From the NCBI GenBank assembly GCA_900549185.1, contig URNM01000075.1, positions 1 to 9,356 of the forward strand: a stretch of 9,356 bases of DNA, in the 5' to 3' direction. The stretch comes from an uncultured Collinsella sp. (GTDB lineage: Bacteria > Actinomycetota > Coriobacteriia > Coriobacteriales > Coriobacteriaceae). The position numbers were made by a program, and so were the translations under genes. Shown in pieces: positions 1 through 7,153 of the stretch (the stretch's first letter is position 1; the number at the start of each line of letters is the position of its first letter). A model generated the notes under the pieces. It did no database searches. It worked only from the letters and a program-made list of their open reading frames with translations, and was not told where the DNA came from.

Positions 1-50
1 TACGAGATCGCTCAGTGTCTCGTGGGCTCGGAGATGTGTATAAGAGACAG
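1..50 (+). other. Nextera i7 adapter remnant (not genomic)
   Basis: This is synthetic library sequence. Bases 1-8 are the end of the P7 primer tail, 9-16 are an 8-base i7 index (CGCTCAGT, which I recall as Nextera XT N724, sample-sheet form ACTGAGCG), and 17-50 are the full 34-base Nextera read-2 adapter. Bases 32-50 are the 19-base Tn5 mosaic end (AGATGTGTATAAGAGACAG). Genomic DNA begins at 51, where an open hyfB frame starts. The adapter puts an in-frame TAA (41-43) just ahead of hyfB, so the missing 5' part of that gene reflects the end of the fragment and not a mutation. Confidence 0.98.
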
Positions 51-727
51 AGGCCTACGGCGTCTCGTTCGCGAGCAGCCCTCGTTCCCAGGAGGCCGCG
101 AACGCCAAGGAGTCCCCGGCTCCGATGTTGTTCTCGCAGATGCTCCTCGCGGCCATCTGCGTGGTGCTGGGAATCGGCTCTCCCGTCATCGCCCCGGTTC
201 TGGGCGACGTCGCCCAGAGCGTGCTTGCCGGCTCTGCCATCACAGCCACCTCGGGCGTGTCTCTGGTGAACGAGATTTCCGGTGCCGCCACCTCCACCCC
301 CGCGATCGCCATCGCGCTCGTGGTCCTCACCGGCCTCGCGTTCGTGTTGAGGTCCTGCCTCGGCACCAAGGCCCCCGCTAAGAAGACCGACCCTTGGGCG
401 TGCGGCTACGAGCCCAACGAGCACATGCCCGTCGTCGCCACGAGCTTCGCGTCAGACGTAGAGCTCTTCATGGGCCCGCTCTACACCCTGCGCGAGGTAT
501 GCACCAAGATCTGCTGGTCCATCGCGCACGTGTTCCAGAAGCTCACCGGTGTCGCCCAGGGCGTTGAGCCCCTGCCCGACCGCTTCCTGGTCGATGCACC
601 GAGCGAGGGTGCCGATAAGCTGGCCGGCCTCGCCTCCAAGATCGAGGGCGGCAACTACTCCGTATACATCTGCTACATCGTCGCGGCGCTCGTGGTCTTC
701 CTCGTGCTCGCCGTGGTCATGGTCTAG
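51..727 (+). CDS. hyfB: hydrogenase-4 component B, 3' end only
   Basis: Partial gene: the reading frame (first whole codon at 53) runs into the adapter, so only about the last 224 residues remain of a protein that is about 670 aa in E. coli. HyfB is the largest antiporter-like membrane subunit (NuoL/HycC relatives) of hydrogenase-4 and is thought to move protons or sodium ions as electrons reach the NiFe site. The fragment opens with a typical HyfB stretch (YGVSF..PRSQEA), then has a hydrophobic helix (AAICVVLGIGSPVIAPVL), a second helix (AIAIALVVLTGLAFVL), and the HyfB/HycC signature PWACGY, followed by a region like MPVVATSF...FMGPLYTLR. It ends in a final helix (YICYIVAALVVFLVLAVV). The ATG at 125 is an internal Met, not the start. 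The proton-channel lysines of the N-terminal two thirds are not in the window. The stop is TAG, 17 bases before hyfC. HycC is the alternative name, but the hyfD/E/F genes that follow make HyfB the better call. Confidence 0.93.
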
Positions 728-744
728 AGAGGGGAGAGGATATT

Positions 745-1668
745 ATGAACATCGTTCTTGCGATAGCGCAGGGCCTCGTGGTCATGCTGGTCGCGCCCTT
801 CTTCTCCGGCCTCGCCCGTGTGATTCGCGCGAAGATGCACAATCGCCGCGGTCCGTCCATCCTTCAGGATTACCGGGACCTCGCGAAGCTCATGGCGCGT
901 CCCGAGTCCGTGAGTTCCGACTCGAGCTTCGTGCTGCGCATCATGCCGCCGCTGTTCCTCGCGGTGTCGTTCATGCTCGCCATGGGCCTGCCCATGTTCA
1001 CGCTCGAGAGCCCCATGCCCGTCTTTGGTGACGCCATCACCATCATGTACGCGCTCGCGCTGTCCCGCTTCTTCTTCGCGCTGTCCGGCGTGGATTCCTC
1101 CAACGCCTACGCGGGCTTCGGCGGTATCCGCGAGCTCCTCATGAGCGTGCTCATCGAGCCGTCCATGCTCATCGCGCTGTTTACCGTCGCCATCGTGTGC
1201 GGCTCCACGGACATTGCGACCATGGGTCAGCACATCGTTACGGGCAACGTCTCGAGCGTCGTCGCCGTCATCCTCGCCGGCGTCGCCTTCGCGGCCGCCT
1301 GCTATATGGAGCTCGGCAAGCTTCCGTTCGATCAGGCCGAAGCCGAGCAGGAGCTCCAGGAGGGCCCGCTCGCCGAGCTCTCCGGCCCGTCCCTGGCCAT
1401 GATGAAGCTCGCCATGGGCATGAAGCAGGTCGTGGTCGTCGCTTGGTTCACCTCCATCTTCATCCCCTGGGGAGAGCCCGCGACCATCGGCGTCACCGCT
1501 CTCGTGGGCGCCGTCGTCTTCCTTGTCAAGTGCCTGGTCGATTTCGTTGTCTGCGGCGTGCTCGAGAACTCCGTTTCCCGTTCGCGCTTCAAGGTGCTCG
1601 GTAACCAGACCTGGGCCGTCGTCGGCATCGCGGTCCTCGCGTTCGTCTTCGTCGTCGTAGGCGTGTAG
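745..1668 (+). CDS. hyfC: hydrogenase-4 component C, NuoH-like membrane anchor
   Basis: This 307-residue protein belongs to the NuoH/HycD/HyfC family (E. coli HycD 307 aa, HyfC about 315 aa). It is the polytopic subunit that docks the soluble hydrogenase module onto the membrane arm and contributes to the coupling path. Visible hallmarks are RRGPSILQDYRDLAKL near residues 34-49, the FRFFFAL-type helix (here SRFFFALSG), and the acidic loop ELGKLPFDQAEAEQELQEG starting at Glu189. The last is nearly identical to the HycD/HyfC loop and corresponds to the acidic NuoH loop next to the quinone cavity in complex I. About eight hydrophobic helices are apparent. The ATG at 745 follows a purine-rich GGGAGAGGA (732-740) with a short 4-base spacer. 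The gene sits 17 bases after hyfB and 16 bases before hyfD. It contains no TTA, CTA or TCA codon. The call is secure; the choice of HyfC over HycD rests on context. Confidence 0.96.
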   Translation: MNIVLAIAQGLVVMLVAPFFSGLARVIRAKMHNRRGPSILQDYRDLAKLMARPESVSSDSSFVLRIMPPLFLAVSFMLAMGLPMFTLESPMPVFGDAITIMYALALSRFFFALSGVDSSNAYAGFGGIRELLMSVLIEPSMLIALFTVAIVCGSTDIATMGQHIVTGNVSSVVAVILAGVAFAAACYMELGKLPFDQAEAEQELQEGPLAELSGPSLAMMKLAMGMKQVVVVAWFTSIFIPWGEPATIGVTALVGAVVFLVKCLVDFVVCGVLENSVSRSRFKVLGNQTWAVVGIAVLAFVFVVVGV

Positions 1669-1684
1669 GGAGAAGGGAGAAACT

Positions 1685-3142
1685 ATGTCAATCGAATCGA
1701 GCTTGTCCCTCTTTGCCATGGTGGCGATCGCCGTCCCCATGCTGGGCTCCCTGCTCATCGTCATGCTGCCGCGTCCCTACGCTAAATGGATCTGCGCCTT
1801 TGCCGGCGGCATCGCCACGGTCGCTTCCGTTGGCTTGGCCGCGACGTTTGCCGGAAACGGCATGAACGCGGTCGATGTAACCTGGGCGAGTATGGGCCAG
1901 ACCTTGGTCATGGGCTTCATATTCGACCGGATGAGCACGCTGCTCGCACCCGCGTTCGTCGCTATCGGCCTGCTCGTCGTCATCTATTCGTTCCCGTACA
2001 TGAGCGATAAGAACAAGGAGCATCCCGACGCGCCCCGTCGCCGCTTCTACGTGTACTTCTCCACGTTCATCGGCGCCATGGCCGGTCTCGCCTACAGCTC
2101 CACCATCGTCGGCCAGCTCGTTTTCTTCGAGATCACCGGCGTGTGCTCCTGGGGCCTCATCAGCTACTACATGACGCCCACGGCCAAGAAGGCCGGTATG
2201 AAGGCGCTCATCATCACCCATATCGGCGCTCTGGGACTCTACATCGGCGCGGCCTTCCTGTTCGCCGGAACCGGCACGTTCGCGCTGAGCGCGATCTCCC
2301 AGCTCGATTCCGGTATGAAGACCGTCGTGCTGCTGCTCATCCTGTTCGCCGCTTGGGCCAAGTCCGCCCAGTTCCCGCTCTACATGTGGCTGCCCTCCGC
2401 AATGGAGGCCCCCACGCCCGTTTCCGCCTACCTCCATGGCGCGTCCATGGTGAAGGTCGGCGTGTGCGTGTTCGCCCGCGCTCTTGCGAGTGCCGGCGAT
2501 ATCCCCGAGATCGTCGGTTGGGTCGCCATCATCGACGCCGTCGTGACCATGCTCTTCGGCTTCCTCATGTACCTGCCCCAGAAGGATATGAAGCGCCTGC
2601 TCGCCTTCTCGACGATCGCGCAGCTCGCCTACGTGTTCTTCGGCCTGGGCCTCTCCGTGTTCGGAAGCCAGATGGCGTTCAACGGTGCCGTCGAGCACAT
2701 CTTCAACCACGCGTTCACCAAGACCCTGTTCTTCCTCATCGCCGGCTCCCTCAGCTTCACGCTGGGAACCCGTATGTTGCCCAAGATCCAGGGTCTCATG
2801 AAGAAGTACCCGGTCACGGGCGTGGGCTTCGCGGTCGCCGCGACCGCTATCGCCGGCGTGCCCCCCATGAGCACGTTCTTCTCCAAGTTCCAGATTATTT
2901 CCGGTGGCTTCGCGGTTGGTGCTTCCAACACGGTCATCTTCGTCCTCGTGTGCGTCATGGTCGTCGAGACCGTCGCCACCTTCGCATGGTTCCTGCGTTG
3001 GATGGGTAAGGTCCTGCCCGGTGAGCCGAGCGAGACCGTGGCCGCCGGCCAGCCCCTTCCGCGCGCCATGGCGTTCGTGTTCGTCGTCCTCATGATCATG
3101 GTCGTCGTCGCCGGTCCTCTGTCCTCTAGTTGGATGGGTTAG
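1685..3142 (+). CDS. hyfD: hydrogenase-4 component D, antiporter-like subunit
   Basis: HyfD is 485 aa (E. coli HyfD about 479 aa) and is an integral membrane protein of the NuoL/M/N and Mrp antiporter family. It is found in hydrogenase-4 but absent from hydrogenase-3, so it marks this operon as hyf-type. Residues expected for ion translocation are visible: Glu149 in FFEITGVCSWGLISYY, Lys226 in AAWAKSAQFPLYMWLP, and His251 and Lys257 in SAYLHGASMVKVG. The stretch FGFLMYLPQKDMKRLLAFST matches E. coli HyfD almost residue for residue. Around 14 hydrophobic segments run through the whole length with no break or frameshift. The ATG at 1685 has AAGGGAGA (1673-1680) four bases upstream. Codon 2 is TCA, the only TTA/CTA/TCA codon in the gene. 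The TAG stop overlaps the ribosome binding site of hyfE. Confidence 0.97.
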   Translation: MSIESSLSLFAMVAIAVPMLGSLLIVMLPRPYAKWICAFAGGIATVASVGLAATFAGNGMNAVDVTWASMGQTLVMGFIFDRMSTLLAPAFVAIGLLVVIYSFPYMSDKNKEHPDAPRRRFYVYFSTFIGAMAGLAYSSTIVGQLVFFEITGVCSWGLISYYMTPTAKKAGMKALIITHIGALGLYIGAAFLFAGTGTFALSAISQLDSGMKTVVLLLILFAAWAKSAQFPLYMWLPSAMEAPTPVSAYLHGASMVKVGVCVFARALASAGDIPEIVGWVAIIDAVVTMLFGFLMYLPQKDMKRLLAFSTIAQLAYVFFGLGLSVFGSQMAFNGAVEHIFNHAFTKTLFFLIAGSLSFTLGTRMLPKIQGLMKKYPVTGVGFAVAATAIAGVPPMSTFFSKFQIISGGFAVGASNTVIFVLVCVMVVETVATFAWFLRWMGKVLPGEPSETVAAGQPLPRAMAFVFVVLMIMVVVAGPLSSSWMG

Positions 3143-3147
3143 GAGGT
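3141..3147 (+). promoter_or_regulatory. hyfE ribosome binding site overlapping the hyfD stop
   Basis: AGGAGGT is a near-perfect Shine-Dalgarno sequence. Its first two bases are the AG of the hyfD TAG stop (3140-3142), and it lies five bases before the hyfE ATG at 3153. This packing suggests that ribosomes ending hyfD help start hyfE, which is inference. Confidence 0.85.
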
Positions 3148-3152
3148 AGGAC

Positions 3153-3806
3153 ATGGGTTATTCGTTAGTCAATATCCTGGGCGGTCTTCTGATCGTGACC
3201 TCCACCATGGTGGTCGTCTCGAAGACCATCCCGTCCGCCATTAAGTGGTACGCGATCCAGTCGGTTGTCCTGGTGGGCGTGCTGCTCACCCTGGGCCTCA
3301 CCACCGGTGCCACCGAGCTTCTCATGTGGGCCGCGTCGGCCTTCGTCACCAAGGTGATCCTCGTTCCGTTCATTCTCAACCGTGCCTACAAAAAGATGGG
3401 TTCGCCTGCCGATAGCACGCTGACCTCCTCCATCAAGCCGGCCTGGACCATCATCCTCACCGGTCTGGAGGTGGCCATCTGCTTCGCGGTGGTCACGCGC
3501 CTGAGCCTGCCCACCGCTGAGGTGGCTACTCCGGCCCTCGCCATCAGCTTCGCGCACTTCTTCGTCGGCCTCACGTGCATCATCTCCCAGCGCAACATCC
3601 TCAAGCAAATCTTCGGGTACTGCCTTATGGAGAACGGTAGCCACGTGACGCTCGCCCTGCTCGCGCCCACGGCCCCCGAGATCATCGAGATCGGCATCGC
3701 CACCGACGCCATTTTCGCTGTCATCATCATGTCCGCCGTCGTCGTGAGGATCTGGAACGACACCAAGTCGCTCGACTCCCACGACCTGACCGAATTGAAG
3801 GGGTAG
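3153..3806 (+). CDS. hyfE: hydrogenase-4 component E, small membrane subunit
   Basis: HyfE is 217 aa (E. coli about 216 aa), a hydrophobic membrane subunit specific to hydrogenase-4 and absent from hydrogenase-3. It is thought to sit between the antiporter-like subunits and complete the ion path, with distant likeness to NuoK/MrpC. The best-conserved block is QRNILKQIFGYCLMENGSH (residues 146-164), which carries the membrane glutamate Glu160, followed by EIIEIGIATDAIFAVIIM. The middle block LMWAASAFVTKVILVPFIL also fits the family, and the end SHDLTELKG resembles the E. coli C-terminus (NNLTALKG). Six or seven hydrophobic segments are visible. The start at 3153 is fixed by the AGGAGGT five bases upstream. 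Codon 5 is TTA, the only codon of the TTA/CTA/TCA set in the gene. Three bases separate it from hyfF. Confidence 0.96.
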   Translation: MGYSLVNILGGLLIVTSTMVVVSKTIPSAIKWYAIQSVVLVGVLLTLGLTTGATELLMWAASAFVTKVILVPFILNRAYKKMGSPADSTLTSSIKPAWTIILTGLEVAICFAVVTRLSLPTAEVATPALAISFAHFFVGLTCIISQRNILKQIFGYCLMENGSHVTLALLAPTAPEIIEIGIATDAIFAVIIMSAVVVRIWNDTKSLDSHDLTELKG

Positions 3807-3809
3807 GCC

Positions 3810-5375
3810 ATGGATGTTTCAATGCTGACGGTCGCCCTGCTCGCTTGTCCCCTCGTGTTCTCCCTGATTATGGCTGCGCTCCCCAAGACGACGTCCTACA
3901 GCGTCTTTGCGGGGCTCAACACCATCTCCGTCGCGGCGACCCTCGTCCTTTCGGTCGTCACCGCGGGAACCATGCTCTCGAGCGGGCAGAATATCGACGC
4001 TTTGGGCCTGTGGCTCCATCTCGATTCGCTCTCGTCGATCTTCGTCCTTCTGGTAGGCATCATCGGGTTCATCACCGGCGTGTACTCCATCTCCTATATC
4101 AAGATCGATATCGAGGAGAAGACCATGCCGGCCGAGCGCACCAAGCAGTACTACGCGCTGTTTAGCCTGTTCGTTTTCACGATGCTGCTCGCCTGCCTGT
4201 CCAACAACATCATCCTCACCTGGGCGGCGGTCGAGGCCACCACGTTGTCGACCGTGTTCCTCGTGGGCATCTACAAGAACAAGCAGGCGCTCGAGGCGTC
4301 TTGGAAGTACGCGATGGTCTGCACCGCCGGCGTGGCCTTCGGCCTGTTCGGCACGCTGCTCATCTACGCGAACGCCGCCGATATCATGCCCAACGCGCAT
4401 GAGGCAGCCTTCCTCACCTCCATCATGCCCTACGCCGACCAGTTCGACCCGATGCTCGTGCGCCTCGCGTTCGCGTTCATCGTCATCGGCTTCGGCACCA
4501 AGGCGGGCCTGTTCCCCATGCACACTTGGCTGCCCGACGCGCACTCCCAGGCTCCGAGCCCGGTCTCCGCGCTGCTCTCGGGCGTGCTGCTCAAGTGCGC
4601 CATGCTGGTGATCATCCGCTTCTACTCCCTGTCCATCATCACGGTGGGCGACACCTATCCGCGTACGCTCCTGCTCATCCTGGGCACGCTGTCCATCCTG
4701 GTGGCCGCCCTGTGCATCTTTAAGCAGGACGATATCAAGCGCCGCTTCGCGTACTCCTCCGTCGACAACGTCGGCGTGGTCGCGCTGTGCCTGGGTATCG
4801 GTGGTCCGCTCGGTATCGCCGCCTGCCTGCTGCACTGCATCTTCCACGGTTTCACGAAGGCGCTCGCCTTCTGCATGGCCGGTAACATCCAGCACATCTA
4901 CCACACCCGCGACCTGAACAAGATCAAGGGCGTCGTCGAGATCGCTCCCGTCACGGCAGCGCTCACCATCATCGCCCTGCTCGCGCTCGCCGCCTTCCCG
5001 CCGTTCGCCCTGTTCATCTCCGAGTTCCTCACCTTCGTGGCCGGCGTCCAGTCCGGTCCCATCTGGGTGGTCGTGCTCGTGGCCATTGGCCTCACCGGCG
5101 TGTACTTTGCCCTTACCGGCATCGCGCTCAAGTCCATCTTCGGCAAGGCGCCCGAGGGCATGAAGCGCCACGAGGTGCCCGCCCTCATGATCATCCCCGA
5201 GATCGCCCTCGCGATCGTGGTCATGTGGTTCGGTATCGCCACCCCGGTCGCCATCACGAGCGGCGTCGAGGATGCAACGTCCGTCGTTTTGAACCAAAGC
5301 GTCGAAGAGCTCCACGAGGCTCCTCTCTACCGCATGGTGTTCAGTTCCCAGACCAAGACAAGCGAGGTGAATTAG
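3810..5375 (+). CDS. hyfF: hydrogenase-4 component F, antiporter-like subunit
   Basis: HyfF is 521 aa (E. coli about 526 aa), the third antiporter-like membrane subunit, related to NuoM/N and to the MnhD/MrpD family. Key residues are Glu142 in TWAAVEATTLSTVFLVG, Lys231 in GFGTKAGLFPMHTWLPDAHS, and Lys262 in SALLSGVLLKCAMLVI; in NuoM-type proteins such residues line the half-channels. FKQDDIKRRFAYSSVDNVG and the CLLHCIFHGFTKALAFC helix with its two histidines follow. The soluble loop ANAADIMPNAHE is like that of E. coli HyfF, which separates it from plain NuoM. The ATG at 3810 lies three bases after hyfE, preceded by a modest AAGGGG (3798-3803). Codon 4 is TCA, the only TTA/CTA/TCA codon. The C-terminal 25 or so residues are hydrophilic and poorly conserved. 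No damage is visible. Confidence 0.96.
   Translation: MDVSMLTVALLACPLVFSLIMAALPKTTSYSVFAGLNTISVAATLVLSVVTAGTMLSSGQNIDALGLWLHLDSLSSIFVLLVGIIGFITGVYSISYIKIDIEEKTMPAERTKQYYALFSLFVFTMLLACLSNNIILTWAAVEATTLSTVFLVGIYKNKQALEASWKYAMVCTAGVAFGLFGTLLIYANAADIMPNAHEAAFLTSIMPYADQFDPMLVRLAFAFIVIGFGTKAGLFPMHTWLPDAHSQAPSPVSALLSGVLLKCAMLVIIRFYSLSIITVGDTYPRTLLLILGTLSILVAALCIFKQDDIKRRFAYSSVDNVGVVALCLGIGGPLGIAACLLHCIFHGFTKALAFCMAGNIQHIYHTRDLNKIKGVVEIAPVTAALTIIALLALAAFPPFALFISEFLTFVAGVQSGPIWVVVLVAIGLTGVYFALTGIALKSIFGKAPEGMKRHEVPALMIIPEIALAIVVMWFGIATPVAITSGVEDATSVVLNQSVEELHEAPLYRMVFSSQTKTSEVN
5364..5370 (+). promoter_or_regulatory. hyfG ribosome binding site inside the hyfF end
   Basis: GAGGTGA lies inside the last codons of hyfF, nine bases before the hyfG ATG at 5380. 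Together with the adjacent hyfF stop (5373-5375) it supports that start. Confidence 0.75.
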
Positions 5376-5379
5376 CACC

Positions 5380-7152
5380 ATGGCAGAACCTGAAAAGAAG
5401 GACTACGCTCGTCGTTGCGAAAGCCACGTCGAGGCCCTGCGCGCCGCAGTGCCGGGCGCTATCGAGAAGGTTGAGTGGCAGTGCGAGGACCAGCTGACGA
5501 TCACCGTTAAGCTGGACCGTCTGCCCGAGGCCGTCCACTACCTGTACTACGAGCGCTACGGCTGGATTCCCGTGATTGTCGGCAACGACGAGCGCTCCCT
5601 GTGCGGCCGTTACGCCGTGTACTACGTCATCTCCATGGAGGGGGAGGACCCCGGCTGGGTTACCGTGCGTGCCGAGGTCGACCCCGCCAAGATGACGTTC
5701 CCGTCCGTGACGCCGTTCGTCCCCGCCTGCGTGTGGGGCGAGCGCGAGCTGCGCGATATGTTCGGCCTGATCCCCGAGGGCCTGCCCGATCGCCGTCGCC
5801 TGGTGCTTCCCGACGATTGGCCCAGCGGGCTGTACCCGTTGCGCAAGGATTCGATGGATTACCGTTTCCGTCCCGCTCCCGCGAGCGACATGGAAAACTA
5901 CGAGTTCTTGGCTGACACCAAGGGCAAAGAGACCACACTTGTCCCCATGGGCCCGCTGCACATTACCTCCGACGAGCCCGGCCACTTCCGCCTGTTCGTC
6001 GAGGGCGAGACGATCGTCGACGCCGACTACCGTCTGTTCTACGTGCACCGCGGCATGGAGAAGGTCGCCGAGACGCGCCTGAACTATGACGCCGTGACGT
6101 TCCTCGCCGACCGCATCTGCGGCATCTGCGGCTGCGCCCACTCGGTGGCCTATGCCGAGGCCGTCGAGCGCGCCCAGGGCATTCATGTCCCGCCGCGCGC
6201 CCAGTACATCCGTGCCATCATGCTCGAGGTCGAGCGTCTGCACTCGCATCTGCTCAACATTGGCCTGGCATCGCACTACACGGGCTTCGACTCCGGCTTC
6301 CAGCAGTTCTTCCGCGTCCGCGAGAAGTCCATGGACCTGGCCGAGAAGCTTTCCGGTCACCGCAAGACCTACGGCCTCAACGTGATCGGCGGCGTGCGTC
6401 GCGACATTTTGGCCGAGCAGAAGCTCTCCACGCTCACGACCATCCACCAGCTGCGCTCCGAGGTTCAGGAACTCGTCGACGTCTTGCTCTCCACGCCCAA
6501 CTTCATTGAGCGTACGAGTGGCATCGGCATCTTGGACCGCAAGATCGCACGCGACTTCTCGCCGGTCGGCCCGCTCATGCGTGGCTCGGGCTATGCCCGC
6601 GACGTGCGCTTTGACCATCCCTTCGACGGCTACGCCGATTCGGACGTCCAAAAGATGCATGCCGCTACGGCTGACACCTGCGATGCCTTCGGCCGCACCG
6701 CCGTCCGCATCCAGGAGGTCTACGATTCGATCGATATGATCGAGACCATGCTCGAGAACTGCCCGTCGGGCCCCATCCTCACCACGGATTGGGAGTACAC
6801 CCCGCACAAGTACGCCATCGGTGCCACCGAGGCGCCGCGCGGCGAGGATGTGCACTGGGCGATGCTCGGCAACAACCAGAAGTGCTACCGCTGGCGCGCC
6901 AAGGCCGCCACGTACAGCAACTGGCCGGTCCTGCGCTACATGTTCCGCGGCAACACCGTGGGCGATGCGGCGCTGATCGTCGGCTCGCTCGACCCGTGCT
7001 ACTCCTGCACCGACCGCGTGACGGTGACCGATGTCGCCGCCAAGCGCGACCACGTGCTCGACAAGGAGCAGTTCGAGAACGTCTGGCGCGACAAGTCGCC
7101 GCTTGCGGGCGAGGGCACCATAGCCGCTCCGCTCGATGAGGAGGCGCTCTAA
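5380..7152 (+). CDS. hyfG: hydrogenase-4 large subunit, NiFe catalytic, NuoC-NuoD fusion
   Basis: HyfG is 590 aa (E. coli HyfG 555, HycE 569), the catalytic large subunit that makes or splits H2 at the NiFe centre on the cytoplasmic face. Residues about 1-165 are a NuoC-like 30-kDa domain, with WGERELRDMFGL at 119-130 and LPDDWPSGLYPLRKD following. Residues about 185-546 are the NuoD-like hydrogenase domain. The metal ligands are Cys247 and Cys250 in RICGICGCAH (245-254) and Cys540 and Cys543 in DPCYSCTDR (538-546). HRGMEK (223-228) is also typical of this family. The protein continues 44 residues past Arg546, a C-terminal peptide that a HycI-type protease should remove after nickel insertion. 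All four cysteines are intact, so the enzyme should be active. The start is four bases after the hyfF stop. There is no TTA, CTA or TCA codon, and Phe is TTC in 19 of 20 cases by eye. HycE is the alternative label. Confidence 0.98.
   Translation: MAEPEKKDYARRCESHVEALRAAVPGAIEKVEWQCEDQLTITVKLDRLPEAVHYLYYERYGWIPVIVGNDERSLCGRYAVYYVISMEGEDPGWVTVRAEVDPAKMTFPSVTPFVPACVWGERELRDMFGLIPEGLPDRRRLVLPDDWPSGLYPLRKDSMDYRFRPAPASDMENYEFLADTKGKETTLVPMGPLHITSDEPGHFRLFVEGETIVDADYRLFYVHRGMEKVAETRLNYDAVTFLADRICGICGCAHSVAYAEAVERAQGIHVPPRAQYIRAIMLEVERLHSHLLNIGLASHYTGFDSGFQQFFRVREKSMDLAEKLSGHRKTYGLNVIGGVRRDILAEQKLSTLTTIHQLRSEVQELVDVLLSTPNFIERTSGIGILDRKIARDFSPVGPLMRGSGYARDVRFDHPFDGYADSDVQKMHAATADTCDAFGRTAVRIQEVYDSIDMIETMLENCPSGPILTTDWEYTPHKYAIGATEAPRGEDVHWAMLGNNQKCYRWRAKAATYSNWPVLRYMFRGNTVGDAALIVGSLDPCYSCTDRVTVTDVAAKRDHVLDKEQFENVWRDKSPLAGEGTIAAPLDEEAL
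7138..7144 (+). promoter_or_regulatory. hyfH ribosome binding site that decides the start
   Basis: GAGGAGG lies within the last hyfG codons, nine bases before the ATG at 7154. The in-frame ATG at 7136 overlaps this site and has no such site of its own, so 7154 is the likelier start. The protein then begins MLKLWKV, matching the MLKLLK start of E. coli HyfH. Confidence 0.85.
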
Positions 7153-7153
7153 T

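Noticed and set aside
125..127. ATG at 125 as the start of a small 200-aa membrane protein
   Set aside because: The same frame is open back to the adapter junction and its translation matches HyfB, so this is an internal Met of a truncated gene.
728..744. Promoter or terminator between the hyf genes
   Set aside because: Gaps are 17 bases or less and hold only ribosome binding sites. No hairpin with a T-run or -35/-10 pair was seen.
549..1031. Plus-strand open frames overlapping hyf genes (for example 549-1031 and 2143-3009)
   Set aside because: They lie out of frame with well-supported genes, have Arg/Ser/Pro/His-rich shadow compositions and lack family resemblance.
1688..3154. Long antisense open frames opposite hyfC/D, hyfE, hyfF, hyfG and hyfI/J (up to 670 codons)
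   Set aside because: They are in the codon-aligned antisense register and stay open because TTA, CTA and TCA are nearly absent from the sense genes. Their translations are rich in His, Asp, Gly and Arg and resemble no protein family.
3165..3167. TTA codon in hyfE as a developmental switch like bldA in Streptomyces
   Set aside because: A single TTA at codon 5 has simpler explanations, and nothing here suggests a streptomycete. It is kept only as part of the codon-placement finding.
7136..7153. Earlier ATG for hyfH, giving MRRRSN before the usual start
   Set aside because: It overlaps hyfG and the GAGGAGG that serves the ATG at 7154, and the family N-terminus (MLKL) begins at 7154.
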